DNA from: an uncultured bacterium
GTDB taxonomy: Bacteria; Bacillota; Clostridia; Lachnospirales; Lachnospiraceae
Reading direction: 5' to 3'
Assembly (NCBI GenBank): GCA_945949875.1
Contig: CAMFGH010000002.1
Coordinates: 36,968-100,967 of the forward strand
DNA length: 64,000 nucleotides
Every line of letters begins with the position of its first letter. Positions within the stretch are counted from its first letter, which is position 1. This document shows, in pieces, positions 19,122 to 28,262 of this stretch. The translations under genes were made by a program, and so were the position numbers. The notes under the pieces were generated by a model, which was given only the letters and a program-made list of their open reading frames with translations, ran no database searches and was not told the DNA's origin.

Positions 19122-20168
19122 CTACTGTATCATCCCATCCTTCAAAAAGAGCGGCATATGGGTATAAGTCAAATCATTACACAAATACACAGCTGCTCCC
19201 ACCATGGCAATCAGGATAATAACCGGAATCGCCAAATGCAGGAATCCCCCATCCTTTTCATCAAATCCGGTCACTCCTAGTGTGCCCCACACACTAAGCG
19301 GTAGCATAGAGCATCCCAAAAAGACTGCCGGAATCTGCCATGCAAAAAATGCGGAAGATAAAATCATAAAGAAAGCTGCTGCCACTCCATATATCCAGAA
19401 CTTCTTTTCTATGTTCCGATTCCATGCGGTCCGCTGCCATCCCAGCAAAATAACTGCTGCTATAATGCCTATCCCCATGCCCGGATATCCCTCTTCATGT
19501 GAAAAAGTATGAAACATCTGTCCCAAGGTATATCCCGGAATACGCTGTGAAATATTGTCCTGGGCCATTCCTGCAAAATGTATTACCAGACAAACGGATA
19601 GAATCAGTGAAACCACATATATCCCATAACTCAAACTCTCTCTTCCACTTGTTTTTTCACCATTTGTCTTATTTTGCTTTACCTTTTCGAGACTTCTCTC
19701 TCCTCTATTTCTTCTGACTCTTCTTGACAGATCAGCCACCGTTCCACAGACAAGCGGAATGACAGCCCAGAGAATCAGTACATCCGGACGCATTTGCTCA
19801 TAAGAAAAAGAAAGATAGATCGGATTAAGCAGATACAATGCAGTCAGGAAAAAGACCTGTTTTTTTTCTTTAAAAATACGCGTTCCAAACCATATAACAG
19901 CCCCAAAGGAAAGCATATGAGCAAGAAGCATGCTGATACGATAGGATGCAGTAATCGTAAATCCGATACAACGCAATAGAACCGGAATCCAAAACCAGAT
20001 TTGTTCTCCACATAAGCCCGGATGTTGCACAATGTTTTCCACCCATTCCAGCTGGTTAAGGATAGACGGATTGTCCATAACATATTCTGCAAAAAGCGGA
20101 ATCGAAATGCATACCAGGATCAGCACATATCCGATTCGATATAAAGTTTTTTCCTGTTCTTTATCCAT
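19122..20168 (-). CDS. Short YfhO/PTPS-related-type membrane protein
   Basis: 348 aa from the ATG at 20168, chosen over 20192 because AAAGG(G) sits 8 nt upstream. It overlaps the upstream gene by 49 nt, so it is probably coupled to it. The protein is almost entirely hydrophobic helices with a basic loop in the middle (RRVRRNRGERSLEKVKQNK). Segments such as LLRCIGFTITASYRISMLL align with the LLRI-GF---AYK region of the large family members, but the acidic signature before it is replaced. It therefore looks like a degenerate half-length paralogue that may serve as a partner subunit of the 810-aa protein. Confidence 0.75.
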   Translation of the reverse strand: MDKEQEKTLYRIGYVLILVCISIPLFAEYVMDNPSILNQLEWVENIVQHPGLCGEQIWFWIPVLLRCIGFTITASYRISMLLAHMLSFGAVIWFGTRIFKEKKQVFFLTALYLLNPIYLSFSYEQMRPDVLILWAVIPLVCGTVADLSRRVRRNRGERSLEKVKQNKTNGEKTSGRESLSYGIYVVSLILSVCLVIHFAGMAQDNISQRIPGYTLGQMFHTFSHEEGYPGMGIGIIAAVILLGWQRTAWNRNIEKKFWIYGVAAAFFMILSSAFFAWQIPAVFLGCSMLPLSVWGTLGVTGFDEKDGGFLHLAIPVIILIAMVGAAVYLCNDLTYTHMPLFLKDGMIQ

Positions 20169-22552
20169 AGGAATCCCTTTCCAGCTATCCATGCAAGGAT
20201 AGTAATGAGCGACACCATGTCGGCCACTTTATATAATGTGTTTTCCGGATACGATATCCGTATTTTCCCTTTAAAACCGGCAGGAACAGAAAGAATCAGA
20301 TCTCCGTGCTCTCCTCTCCTCTGCAGGATTTCAGGAACCTTTTTTTCACCCTCTTTTCCATCAGAAGACGTTCCTTCCTCATAAGCCATGGTTTCCAGTA
20401 CTTCCACAGCATAGCCTTTGTAACCCAGCAGCGGAAGTTCCAGATTTCTGTCCCGGTCTGATTCGTTCTGCAGGGTCAGTTCCATTGTGGTGCCGGATTT
20501 TTCATAATTCCAATAGTACAATCCCTCTTCTGCCACCGGATCATGAAAACAGATTCCATCTTTGTCCATACCTTCCAAAAGGTATTCACCATTTACCACA
20601 CTGATCGAACCCATATTTTCAGCTGTATATAAATAGATCGGTGTTATGTGATATACAATATCATTTACATGATAGACAGCAGAACCAACCATCAAAAACA
20701 GCAATGTGCTAAAGCAGATCTCCTTAATATGATTACCCGGAATACTTTGCTTCTCTATACAACCTTGCTTCTCTATCCTATTCTGTTTTCCTATATAATT
20801 CCGCTTCCATACACTGCACTGCTCTTCAAACCAGAGATAGAAGAATGCTCCCAGCATTGCGGCAAACGCACTTACCGGCGACATCAGTCTGGTCGGGAAC
20901 TGTAATGCAGTTACAAAAATCCGTATTCCCGGCACTTTGGAAAGCGCATCCCACGGAAAATATCTTGTACTCATAAACCAGGCCAGAAGCACCAGACACA
21001 GCAGGGTAAGGATTACTTTGTCATATGGTGATTTTTGACAGAAGCACTTCTTAAGAGCTGTCTCTCCCTGTACTTTTCCTCTTTTCATCCATCTATGGAG
21101 GAAGCAGATACACAACATCACAACAATAATAAGAGCTGTGATTCCCATCTGAATCGGTTCGGCATTGTACATTCCTGTCTGATGTGCACCAATATTAGGA
21201 TAAAGCTGCAACACACCAACCAGCCAGGTACCCCATTCATGAAGATTACTTTCCGTCAGTCTGTGGAACCAGTAATCTTTGTTTCCCATCTGATAGACCA
21301 GCGGGAGCCAGAACCACATATTGATCAGCAGCGTCATCCCAGCTGCCTGCAGTAATTGCAGGAACGTTTCTTTTCGGAACGTCTTTCTATAATAGACCAG
21401 ACATACCAGCAGGATGAAAAAGGCGATCATTTCCGTAGACAATAAGTGGGACTGCAAAATACCAGTAAGCCCCAGTATGATCCAATATTTGTTTTTCTTA
21501 TAGGATATGGATTTCGGGTCATCCATATAAAAATGGTACATTCCGCACAAAACAAGGGGCAGAAAGACCATAGCCATATATTCTCCTACCGCACCACGGT
21601 TGTAAATGTTGTAAATCCTGTACGGAGCCAGCATATACATGAGACTGCCAAACAATGCGCTGTACCTATGTTTTGTACAGCTTCGGAAAGAAACATATGC
21701 AATGAGCGCTGTCGAAACATTCATTACCAGAACGAATATTTTATATGCTGTCATCAGCGGAAATCCAAGTATTCTGAGCATTGTCGGGATAAGCAGAAAG
21801 AGATCCCCATAAAACGTAGATACCGCATATCCATGATCGTATAACCAGTAGCTTTGTACACGTATGGGCAGACTGTCTGCATGCAAAAGCGAATCTTTCA
21901 GTCCTTCAATCCGAAGCATATGAAATGCTGAATCTGCCCCCAGATTATAGTAATCTGTCAGATACGGAAAAAATGAAATCAAAACCGCTCCTGTAAGTGC
22001 CCATACAACCACCTGATTTTCTTTTGAAACCATTCCCTTTCGGATAGCATGGTAAAACCAGACAAGCAGGTCTATCAAAACAAAGAACCAGAAAGCTACA
22101 AACAGCAACATTCGATTTCCGAGAGATGTCCGATAGAGACTTACGGAAGTCAATGCCTCTGCTCCTGCATTTTGATACATGCAGCTCACCATGGCATCCG
22201 GAACGGTATGTTTTACATATACTTCAAAGGAAACTTCCTTTTGTCCCGGAAAAACCACTACAGAATTTACCTGTAATGCTTTACGGTTTGCCACTGCAGA
22301 TTCCACATTCAGCACCATGCTCTGCGCTTCTCCCACACTGGTCCGCGCCTCCAACCGATACACCCCTGGAGACAGTTGCATGGGGAAAGACAGAAAATGT
22401 TCTCCATCCTCCTGCTGTGCAACAATCTGAAGATCCTGCCCACTGCCTTCAAAAACCAACTGCCGGCTCTTAAAACATCCGGGCACCATCAGGAAAAGAC
22501 ATATGCATTCTATGAAAATAATTATATTTCCTTTTTTTCTCCACCATTTCAT
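20120..22552 (-). CDS. 6-pyruvoyl-tetrahydropterin synthase-related membrane protein (putative GT-C type)
   Basis: 810 aa. N-terminal anchor, an extracytoplasmic domain to about residue 150, the signature GADSAFHMLRIEGLKDSLL near residues 205-225, then YWLYDHGYAVSTFYGDLF, the YNRGAVGEYMAM segment, many membrane helices, and a C-terminal extracytoplasmic domain. The loop near residues 565-590 contains a short imperfect repeat (IGKQNRIEKQGCIEKQS), encoded by repeated ATAGAGAAGCAA-like sequence. Same family as the genes at 983, 3419 and 29390. The gene ends inside the start of the 19122 gene and is 6 nt downstream of the 22559 gene, so all three likely form one translational unit. Confidence 0.84.
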   Translation of the reverse strand: MKWWRKKGNIIIFIECICLFLMVPGCFKSRQLVFEGSGQDLQIVAQQEDGEHFLSFPMQLSPGVYRLEARTSVGEAQSMVLNVESAVANRKALQVNSVVVFPGQKEVSFEVYVKHTVPDAMVSCMYQNAGAEALTSVSLYRTSLGNRMLLFVAFWFFVLIDLLVWFYHAIRKGMVSKENQVVVWALTGAVLISFFPYLTDYYNLGADSAFHMLRIEGLKDSLLHADSLPIRVQSYWLYDHGYAVSTFYGDLFLLIPTMLRILGFPLMTAYKIFVLVMNVSTALIAYVSFRSCTKHRYSALFGSLMYMLAPYRIYNIYNRGAVGEYMAMVFLPLVLCGMYHFYMDDPKSISYKKNKYWIILGLTGILQSHLLSTEMIAFFILLVCLVYYRKTFRKETFLQLLQAAGMTLLINMWFWLPLVYQMGNKDYWFHRLTESNLHEWGTWLVGVLQLYPNIGAHQTGMYNAEPIQMGITALIIVVMLCICFLHRWMKRGKVQGETALKKCFCQKSPYDKVILTLLCLVLLAWFMSTRYFPWDALSKVPGIRIFVTALQFPTRLMSPVSAFAAMLGAFFYLWFEEQCSVWKRNYIGKQNRIEKQGCIEKQSIPGNHIKEICFSTLLFLMVGSAVYHVNDIVYHITPIYLYTAENMGSISVVNGEYLLEGMDKDGICFHDPVAEEGLYYWNYEKSGTTMELTLQNESDRDRNLELPLLGYKGYAVEVLETMAYEEGTSSDGKEGEKKVPEILQRRGEHGDLILSVPAGFKGKIRISYPENTLYKVADMVSLITILAWIAGKGFLWIKNRKKLYIESDMC

Positions 22553-22558
22553 AATCTT

Positions 22559-23548
22559 TTATTCCTGCTCTGCCTCTACGCTATACTGCTTTTGATAAGT
22601 TCCAATATGATCCATGAGAAAAACACTGGATGTAACCATACCGGCTAGAAGAAGCAGTATTCCCAGATTGTAATAATATTTATTTTTCTTTTTCTTCAAA
22701 AGTGAAAGAATATTCCCCCAGACAACCACCAGGAAAAATGTTCCATATCTCAGAAAAACATGGGGCTGTTGGATACTTCCAATCAAATAGGCCAGTACAC
22801 TGTTTTTCTGCTGCAATATATCCCATGGAAAGCTGTTTAAAGAACATACAAGACATATCAGTGCTAACACTGCAGCCACCTTGGCAAACCGGGTTTCCTC
22901 TTTTTCCTCGGAGAACCATAAAATCAGGAAAAGAAGCAGTCCTAAAATCAATATTGCTCCAACGCCTATGGGATATGAGTACTGCATTCCCTCTCCCGGC
23001 TGATCCCCGGTAAATTTCCAGAAATGGAATGCAAGCTGTGGAAGCAGTAAACCTTTCTCCTGAATCCTCTGTCCGGAAATCATTTCCCTGGTTTCCATAT
23101 TCCAAAAGCCTGCCACGACATTCTTTTGTAAAATAATCCAGACAAATGTACACAGAAAGAAGGAAACCAGAATTTTTCTTTCTGTTTTCCTTCTTTCCAC
23201 ACATAAACTATAAATACCGGCTGCTATTCCCGGAAAGACCATCATCACAAGCATCCCCCGGATATCCAAAGCAATATTCATGATATAGATTCGATAAACC
23301 GACAGAACATAGATTGCAGTAGTCCAGAGCGCAATCATCTCATCCTTAAATATCGCCCGAAATGCAGCCCTTGCGATCACAATGGTCCCAATATTGCACA
23401 AAATCATGCATACGGAAAAGCTTATTTCCAGCCCCGAAAAATTCAGCGGTACAGGAAAATCCTTTCCATGCAAAAAAGGCATTGATGACAAAAGCACCAG
23501 TATCACACTATAAAATTGTACGGTTTTTTTCTGCCACTCTTTTGTCAT
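22559..23548 (-). CDS. Short YfhO/PTPS-related-type membrane protein
   Basis: 329 aa, mainly membrane helices. It lacks the acidic signature of the large family members but keeps IYVLSVYRIYIMNIALDIRGMLVM in the place of their YR-YN-Y--GAVGEY-AM segment, and GQRIQEKGLLLPQLAF, which recurs in the partial protein at the left edge (GQRIQEKGLQVAQLF). It lies 6 nt upstream of the 810-aa family member, again pairing a short and a long protein. It is probably a diverged paralogue or non-catalytic partner. No other function can be assigned. Confidence 0.75.
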   Translation of the reverse strand: MTKEWQKKTVQFYSVILVLLSSMPFLHGKDFPVPLNFSGLEISFSVCMILCNIGTIVIARAAFRAIFKDEMIALWTTAIYVLSVYRIYIMNIALDIRGMLVMMVFPGIAAGIYSLCVERRKTERKILVSFFLCTFVWIILQKNVVAGFWNMETREMISGQRIQEKGLLLPQLAFHFWKFTGDQPGEGMQYSYPIGVGAILILGLLLFLILWFSEEKEETRFAKVAAVLALICLVCSLNSFPWDILQQKNSVLAYLIGSIQQPHVFLRYGTFFLVVVWGNILSLLKKKKNKYYYNLGILLLLAGMVTSSVFLMDHIGTYQKQYSVEAEQE

Positions 23549-23563
23549 CTGTGCTACACCTGC

Positions 23564-25273
23564 TTAATCTAGATATTCCCCAAAAACATTGAGTTCATTA
23601 TAATCTGCAAATTTAAATCCATCTTTTATGGAATCACCTCTCATGGTGAACTGAATATCACCACCGGGCAGTGGATGATATCCGGATACCCTGTAATAAA
23701 ATGTAATTCCATTGATTTCGTGCTCTTTTACCCGTCCTTCCCCTTCATTGCTGTCATAATCTGTCTGTTTTATATAAGCCGGAGTTGACCTGGCTCCCCA
23801 AATAGCTTTGGTAAGTACAGCGCCCTTCCAGCAGAAGAAAAGTGCGATTACAACCGTCAATATTACCGGTTTCTTCCATGGCATCTTTCCCCACAGGTTG
23901 ATATATATTTCCCCAAACACCAGAAGAATCAACAGCAAAATGTAGGTATAACCATATCTGGTAAGGGGTGCACTAAGAAGCCAAAACAGGAAAGAAGCTA
24001 CAATCGTTCCCTGTACCAGTACCACATCCCAGTTCGGATTCTTTTTCTGTACCCACTGCTGATAAATTTTATACAAAAATGCGATTCCAAACAGCACCAG
24101 TGCAACAGCATCCCCTAACAGAAGCAGTTTCTCGGTAGAAGAAAGGACGGTGCTAAACCATCCCGGAATCCACTTATCCGGAGTAGAATGATATAGATCG
24201 TAGTCATGGATTCCTTTTCCCCAGCTTTTGATCTGAAAGGAATCCGCATCTACCTTCATCGTCGGTACTTTCCAATCCACATCAAATAAATCCAATGCGG
24301 AAAATGGATATAAAAGCCATCCGCAGATCAGCACATTCCGAATCAGATAAGGGGCAATGACCAGAATACCCATGCACAGATAAGTGACGATCTCTTTTCC
24401 CTTTTTCTGTCTGCAAAGCATGATAACCGGTTTAATCATCAATATCAGAATCAGTCCTGCTGTCAGCTTCAGCGTCACAGTATAAACACCGACCACACAA
24501 AGCAGGGAATAGGGAACCGTCGAAGCATTTTTTTCTTCCAGCAGATCCAGCCAGCTGATTACGATATAAAAAAGAATAATCATTACTGCAAAATCTGAGG
24601 ACGGAGACATCAGTTCTTTATGAAGCAAAGTCAGATAATATATTGCACCGATTCTTGCGAAATCAGACAGAACTACTTTCTTCCGCTTCCATAAAGCCCC
24701 CAGATCCATACAGAACACACCCAGAATCAGTGCCATAAATCCCTGCACCGCATGCATGGACTGCCCCAAAATATATTTCATACTATAAAGAGCTGAAAGG
24801 CAGAACATGGAGCTGTTATATGCTGCTCTGGACTGCAGATTGGCCAGTCCCTTTACGACGCCATACTCTTCGATCCATCGGATGCTCTGGGCATGATATA
24901 AATTGGTATCTACCAGATAGCTTCCTCTGGATGTAAAATAGGCAATCACCAGGATCAAAAGCCCAATCCCCACTTTTTTTGCCACGGAAGTTCCCTTCCA
25001 GGCAGACATCAGACGTTCCAGAATTGTTTTACGACACAGGATAAAAATCACCAGGGATATCAGCAAAAAGATACCATTTGCTTCCCAATTTACCCGGTAA
25101 AAGCAGGAAACCCACTGAGCATAGGTGGTGGCAACGATCAGGCCAGCCACAAGATAGCTGTGGATATGCTTTACACGGTAGCCGAATTTCTTTTCAACCA
25201 GGTAAAGTATGCCAAAACCAGTCAGAAAGGTTGTTATGAAGATGTATAGCCAGTTTAAAAGAATAAATAGCAT
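23564..25273 (-). CDS. Polytopic membrane protein, putative GT-C type (LIC_10190-like)
   Basis: 569 aa. The N-terminal ~120 residues are helices, then the marked segment DTNLYHAQSIRWIEEYGVVK-GLANL-SRAAYNSSMF, and about eight more helices ending in an extracytoplasmic tail of about 75 residues. From memory this segment is typical of a recurring membrane-protein family (LIC_10190 type) found in polysaccharide loci; its D and H are in a first-loop position like the acidic site of GT-C enzymes. The ribosome site AGAGGA lies before ATG. The upstream spacer is AT-rich. Role in glycan assembly is inferred from context. Confidence 0.75.
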   Translation of the reverse strand: MLFILLNWLYIFITTFLTGFGILYLVEKKFGYRVKHIHSYLVAGLIVATTYAQWVSCFYRVNWEANGIFLLISLVIFILCRKTILERLMSAWKGTSVAKKVGIGLLILVIAYFTSRGSYLVDTNLYHAQSIRWIEEYGVVKGLANLQSRAAYNSSMFCLSALYSMKYILGQSMHAVQGFMALILGVFCMDLGALWKRKKVVLSDFARIGAIYYLTLLHKELMSPSSDFAVMIILFYIVISWLDLLEEKNASTVPYSLLCVVGVYTVTLKLTAGLILILMIKPVIMLCRQKKGKEIVTYLCMGILVIAPYLIRNVLICGWLLYPFSALDLFDVDWKVPTMKVDADSFQIKSWGKGIHDYDLYHSTPDKWIPGWFSTVLSSTEKLLLLGDAVALVLFGIAFLYKIYQQWVQKKNPNWDVVLVQGTIVASFLFWLLSAPLTRYGYTYILLLILLVFGEIYINLWGKMPWKKPVILTVVIALFFCWKGAVLTKAIWGARSTPAYIKQTDYDSNEGEGRVKEHEINGITFYYRVSGYHPLPGGDIQFTMRGDSIKDGFKFADYNELNVFGEYLD

Positions 25274-25380
25274 GTTTGTCCTCTGAATTTTTAACTTATA
25301 ATATCATAATCTTATAATCTATATCTTCTCGAACCCACATATATCATGAAAGGACACTTTCGTTACGGTTATAACGTACT

Positions 25381-26649
25381 TTAGTCCCACATCCAGTAGG
25401 AGACGCCCTGGATGAGGTTCAAATAGAAATAAATTCCACAATACAAATGATATAGGAAGACGATTCCTGCTGCCACCACATAAGTGCGTCGCAGCAGATT
25501 TTTGCCGGTGGTAATGGCGTCCTGCCACCATTTCAGGATACTGACTACAAAGATAGCAAGTATTGCGAAGCTGTAGCCCCACATGAAATTTCCGTCGCTT
25601 GCTCTTCCGCCTGTCTCACAAAACAGGAACAGCTCCAGAAATCCAAAGCCTGCCATCAGCCATGCTCCCAGAAACCACCTGTCTTTTTTCAGGTCGCGGA
25701 TATGAAAAACCAGTACCATAAGCGGGAATAAAATGGATAACCCAGCGGCAATCAAAGGATATCCGCTATGCAGGCCAAGGGCGTATCCCGGCCTAAGTTC
25801 CCATCCGTTTCCGGTATCTGCGCCAAACAAAATCGCATTTTGAAACAGTATTACAAAGAGAGACGGAATCACTGTAAGGCCAAAACAGAATACTTTTTTA
25901 AAGGGAGTGCCCTGCAGCAGATCCGTCAATAAAAACAGTGCCATCATGGGTGCAAACACCAATAAAAAACTGGGTTTTATTCCGGTACAGATCATCAGAA
26001 GTACTGTGAAAATGCACCATCTCTTTCCGTTCAATTCGTCCCGGTATATCGGCTCCAGCTGCAGATAATATAATATACATGCCAGTGCTGCCGCTTTCAT
26101 TACAATATATGTAGAATTATGCCAGATGGAAGCAGATTCCATACCAATGTATCTGCCATCTGCCATCCCTTTTACATAACAACCCATGACCAGATTAAGT
26201 GCCCATGCTACCAGAAGGAACAGTGACCGGTAGACAATGATTCTGTCTGCTACCAGATGCTTTGTTACTTTACTGGTTCTTCTGCCAATCATTCCCAGTC
26301 CCAGTTTGCACATTCCATTCAGTTTTAAAAGAACAAGGTATGTCAGATAAACAGATATCACGCTGCATACCGATAGGAACAGGGAAATAGCCAGATCTCC
26401 AAAGGGCAGCTTATACAGTGCCTGATATACAAAGGCAGTTAGGCTGTAATACCAGCCATCCTCTACAATCATCTTGATATGGGCCGGCAGGTCAGACTCA
26501 TAGACAGAACCGTCCACCCACTGTGTCTGTTTATAAAACAGATAAACCATGGAAATTCCATACAGAAGAATACCCAGATTGATCCCTATATAACCGATTT
26601 TATCCCATTTTTCTTTCTGCTCCAAAGATTGTTCAACAGACTTGTCCAT
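25381..26649 (-). CDS. Polytopic membrane protein, unknown family (HN[SA]TY / KPSF type)
   Basis: About 422 aa from ATG 26649, which has TAGGA 8 nt upstream; in-frame starts at 26706 (ATG) and 26715 (TTG) are possible but lack a visible ribosome site. About ten membrane helices. Features shared with the neighbour at 26762 are an acidic first-loop segment (YESDLPAH), SIWHNSTYI, GIKPSFLLVF and NFMWGYSF, so the two are paralogues. The topology with an acidic first loop suggests a GT-C-like enzyme, but I do not recognise the family with certainty. It is likely co-transcribed with its paralogue and the 23564 gene. Confidence 0.72.
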   Translation of the reverse strand: MDKSVEQSLEQKEKWDKIGYIGINLGILLYGISMVYLFYKQTQWVDGSVYESDLPAHIKMIVEDGWYYSLTAFVYQALYKLPFGDLAISLFLSVCSVISVYLTYLVLLKLNGMCKLGLGMIGRRTSKVTKHLVADRIIVYRSLFLLVAWALNLVMGCYVKGMADGRYIGMESASIWHNSTYIVMKAAALACILYYLQLEPIYRDELNGKRWCIFTVLLMICTGIKPSFLLVFAPMMALFLLTDLLQGTPFKKVFCFGLTVIPSLFVILFQNAILFGADTGNGWELRPGYALGLHSGYPLIAAGLSILFPLMVLVFHIRDLKKDRWFLGAWLMAGFGFLELFLFCETGGRASDGNFMWGYSFAILAIFVVSILKWWQDAITTGKNLLRRTYVVAAGIVFLYHLYCGIYFYLNLIQGVSYWMWD

Positions 26650-26761
26650 CTTCCTTTTCCTACCATTCAAAATCTGCGTCATTTCATTCTTTTGCTCTTT
26701 TTCCATCACATTCAACTAGAATGACTTTGCTAAAATCACAGAAATCTTCTGCATTTTTTAT

Positions 26762-28114
26762 TTAGAAACAATAATAGAACTGCCCGCTCCAGATATACAG
26801 GAAATAAATGATCCCGCAATAAACATGCCAGCCATACGCCAGCCATTCCGCCACCAGAAGATACCATTTCTGCTCGCCGGACAGCGTATTTTGTATCAGT
26901 AAGATAAGACTGACCATAAAAACAAAGAAAATACCATGCATATATCCCCAGGAAAAGTTCATATGCACAAAACGGTCGCCTTTCTCATACAGAAGAAGCA
27001 TTTCCAAAAGACTCACGATCAGCTGAAACCAGGTGAACCGGTACAAGGTATTAGTCTTTAATTCCTTCAGATTAAGCAGAAGAAGAAGTCCCGGGAACGC
27101 CAGTGCCAGCACGATGGCCAGCGGAATGTTGTCCATATGTACTTTCCATACCGATGCAAATCCAAATCCGATACCTCCCTCTTCGCCAGCCAGAGAATTC
27201 TTTCCAAACACCCCTCCGAATTGATAAAGCAGGGCGCAAAAAGTAGGCAGAAAGAACAATCCCAGTCGCAATGATGGCAGGAAATTTCTCCAACTTTTAT
27301 CATACAGCACACCTTTTATGATCCGGAATGCCATCACAAGTCCTGCAGCAGATACGAATACAAGGGTAAAGCTTGGTTTTGTCATGGTGGTCAAAAAGAG
27401 AAACAACCCAAATAGTCCAAACTCTACGTAATTACTCTTTTCTTCATAATAATCCAGTATTCTGACAAATATAAAAAATGCTACCACCGAAAAAGGTCTG
27501 GTTGCCATGTAAGTGGCATTGTGATATGGATTGGGTGAAAATACACCCAGATACTTATGCTTCATTCCCGGCAGGTATACACCTTCCGGTGCGAACAGCA
27601 TGGAAATAAAAAAGAGGGAAAACGTGATCACAATGGTCAGGATTCCCATCCAATCCCCACAGCAAAGTTCATCATAATATTTCTGTAAGTATTTTTGCAT
27701 ATAGTAAAAGACCAGAACGACACAAAGGCTGTTCAAAACCGTGGTCGCCAGGGCTGCTGCCACTTCTACACCTGTAAAATGGAGGAAGAATTCTCCCAGC
27801 CAAAAGAAAATCGGGTACGGGAAATCAAACCCACTTTCCTGACCAAGCATGGTCTGCATGTATGCTTTCATGTCAGACATATAAATATCTTCAGCAAAAG
27901 CATGAGAGGACTGCAGATAAAAAAGCCGATACATGCAAAGCGAATAAAGCACAAGCGCTACCACAAACAAAATCCCGGTCACTACCTGTCCCTTTTTCCA
28001 GGAATCATATGGTTCTTTTTCTCCCCAAAAACGATATGCATTTTTCCCGTTCTGCTCTTCCTGCAGGTTTACTCCTTCACCACTTTTTGTGGTTGATTTC
28101 CACATTTTAGCCAT
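26762..28114 (-). CDS. Polytopic membrane protein, unknown family (HN[SA]TY / KPSF type)
   Basis: 450 aa. A hydrophilic N-terminus of about 40 residues is followed by around ten helices. It shares with the 25381 gene product an acidic first loop (DIYMSDMKAYMQTML), PNPYHNATYMATRPF, TMTKPSFTLVF and MNFSWGYMHG. The strong ribosome site AAAGGTAAAACAGT precedes ATG. Tandem paralogues with conserved polar residues in otherwise hydrophobic proteins suggest two related transferases with different substrates. No function is proven. Confidence 0.75.
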   Translation of the reverse strand: MAKMWKSTTKSGEGVNLQEEQNGKNAYRFWGEKEPYDSWKKGQVVTGILFVVALVLYSLCMYRLFYLQSSHAFAEDIYMSDMKAYMQTMLGQESGFDFPYPIFFWLGEFFLHFTGVEVAAALATTVLNSLCVVLVFYYMQKYLQKYYDELCCGDWMGILTIVITFSLFFISMLFAPEGVYLPGMKHKYLGVFSPNPYHNATYMATRPFSVVAFFIFVRILDYYEEKSNYVEFGLFGLFLFLTTMTKPSFTLVFVSAAGLVMAFRIIKGVLYDKSWRNFLPSLRLGLFFLPTFCALLYQFGGVFGKNSLAGEEGGIGFGFASVWKVHMDNIPLAIVLALAFPGLLLLLNLKELKTNTLYRFTWFQLIVSLLEMLLLYEKGDRFVHMNFSWGYMHGIFFVFMVSLILLIQNTLSGEQKWYLLVAEWLAYGWHVYCGIIYFLYIWSGQFYYCF

Positions 28115-28139
28115 ACTGTTTTACCTTTTCAGAAAGATA

Positions 28140-28163
28140 AAGGGTATGCAGTTACATACCCTT
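28140..28163 (-). terminator. Hairpin between the PseB-like gene and the 28114 gene
   Basis: AAGGGTATG and CATACCCTT pair perfectly over 9 bp around a 6-nt loop. On the minus strand the hairpin is followed by TTATCTTTCTG, a modest U-run. It probably ends or attenuates the transcript from the PseB-like gene. Confidence 0.55.
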
Positions 28164-28192
28164 GTCATTCTTTCTCTGTTGTAAACAACTCT

Positions 28193-28262
28193 GATCCATG
28201 TTCTGATTCCATCAAAGCACCAATTTCATCAACGCTCTGATTCCATCAAGATTCTGACTTCA
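28193..28262. repeat. Degenerate ~17-bp tandem repeat after the PseB-like gene
   Basis: The unit TCTGATTCCATCAAxxC recurs four to five times with substitutions and small gaps up to the stop codon of the PseB-like gene. It is another of the short repeats at junctions of this island. Confidence 0.55.
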
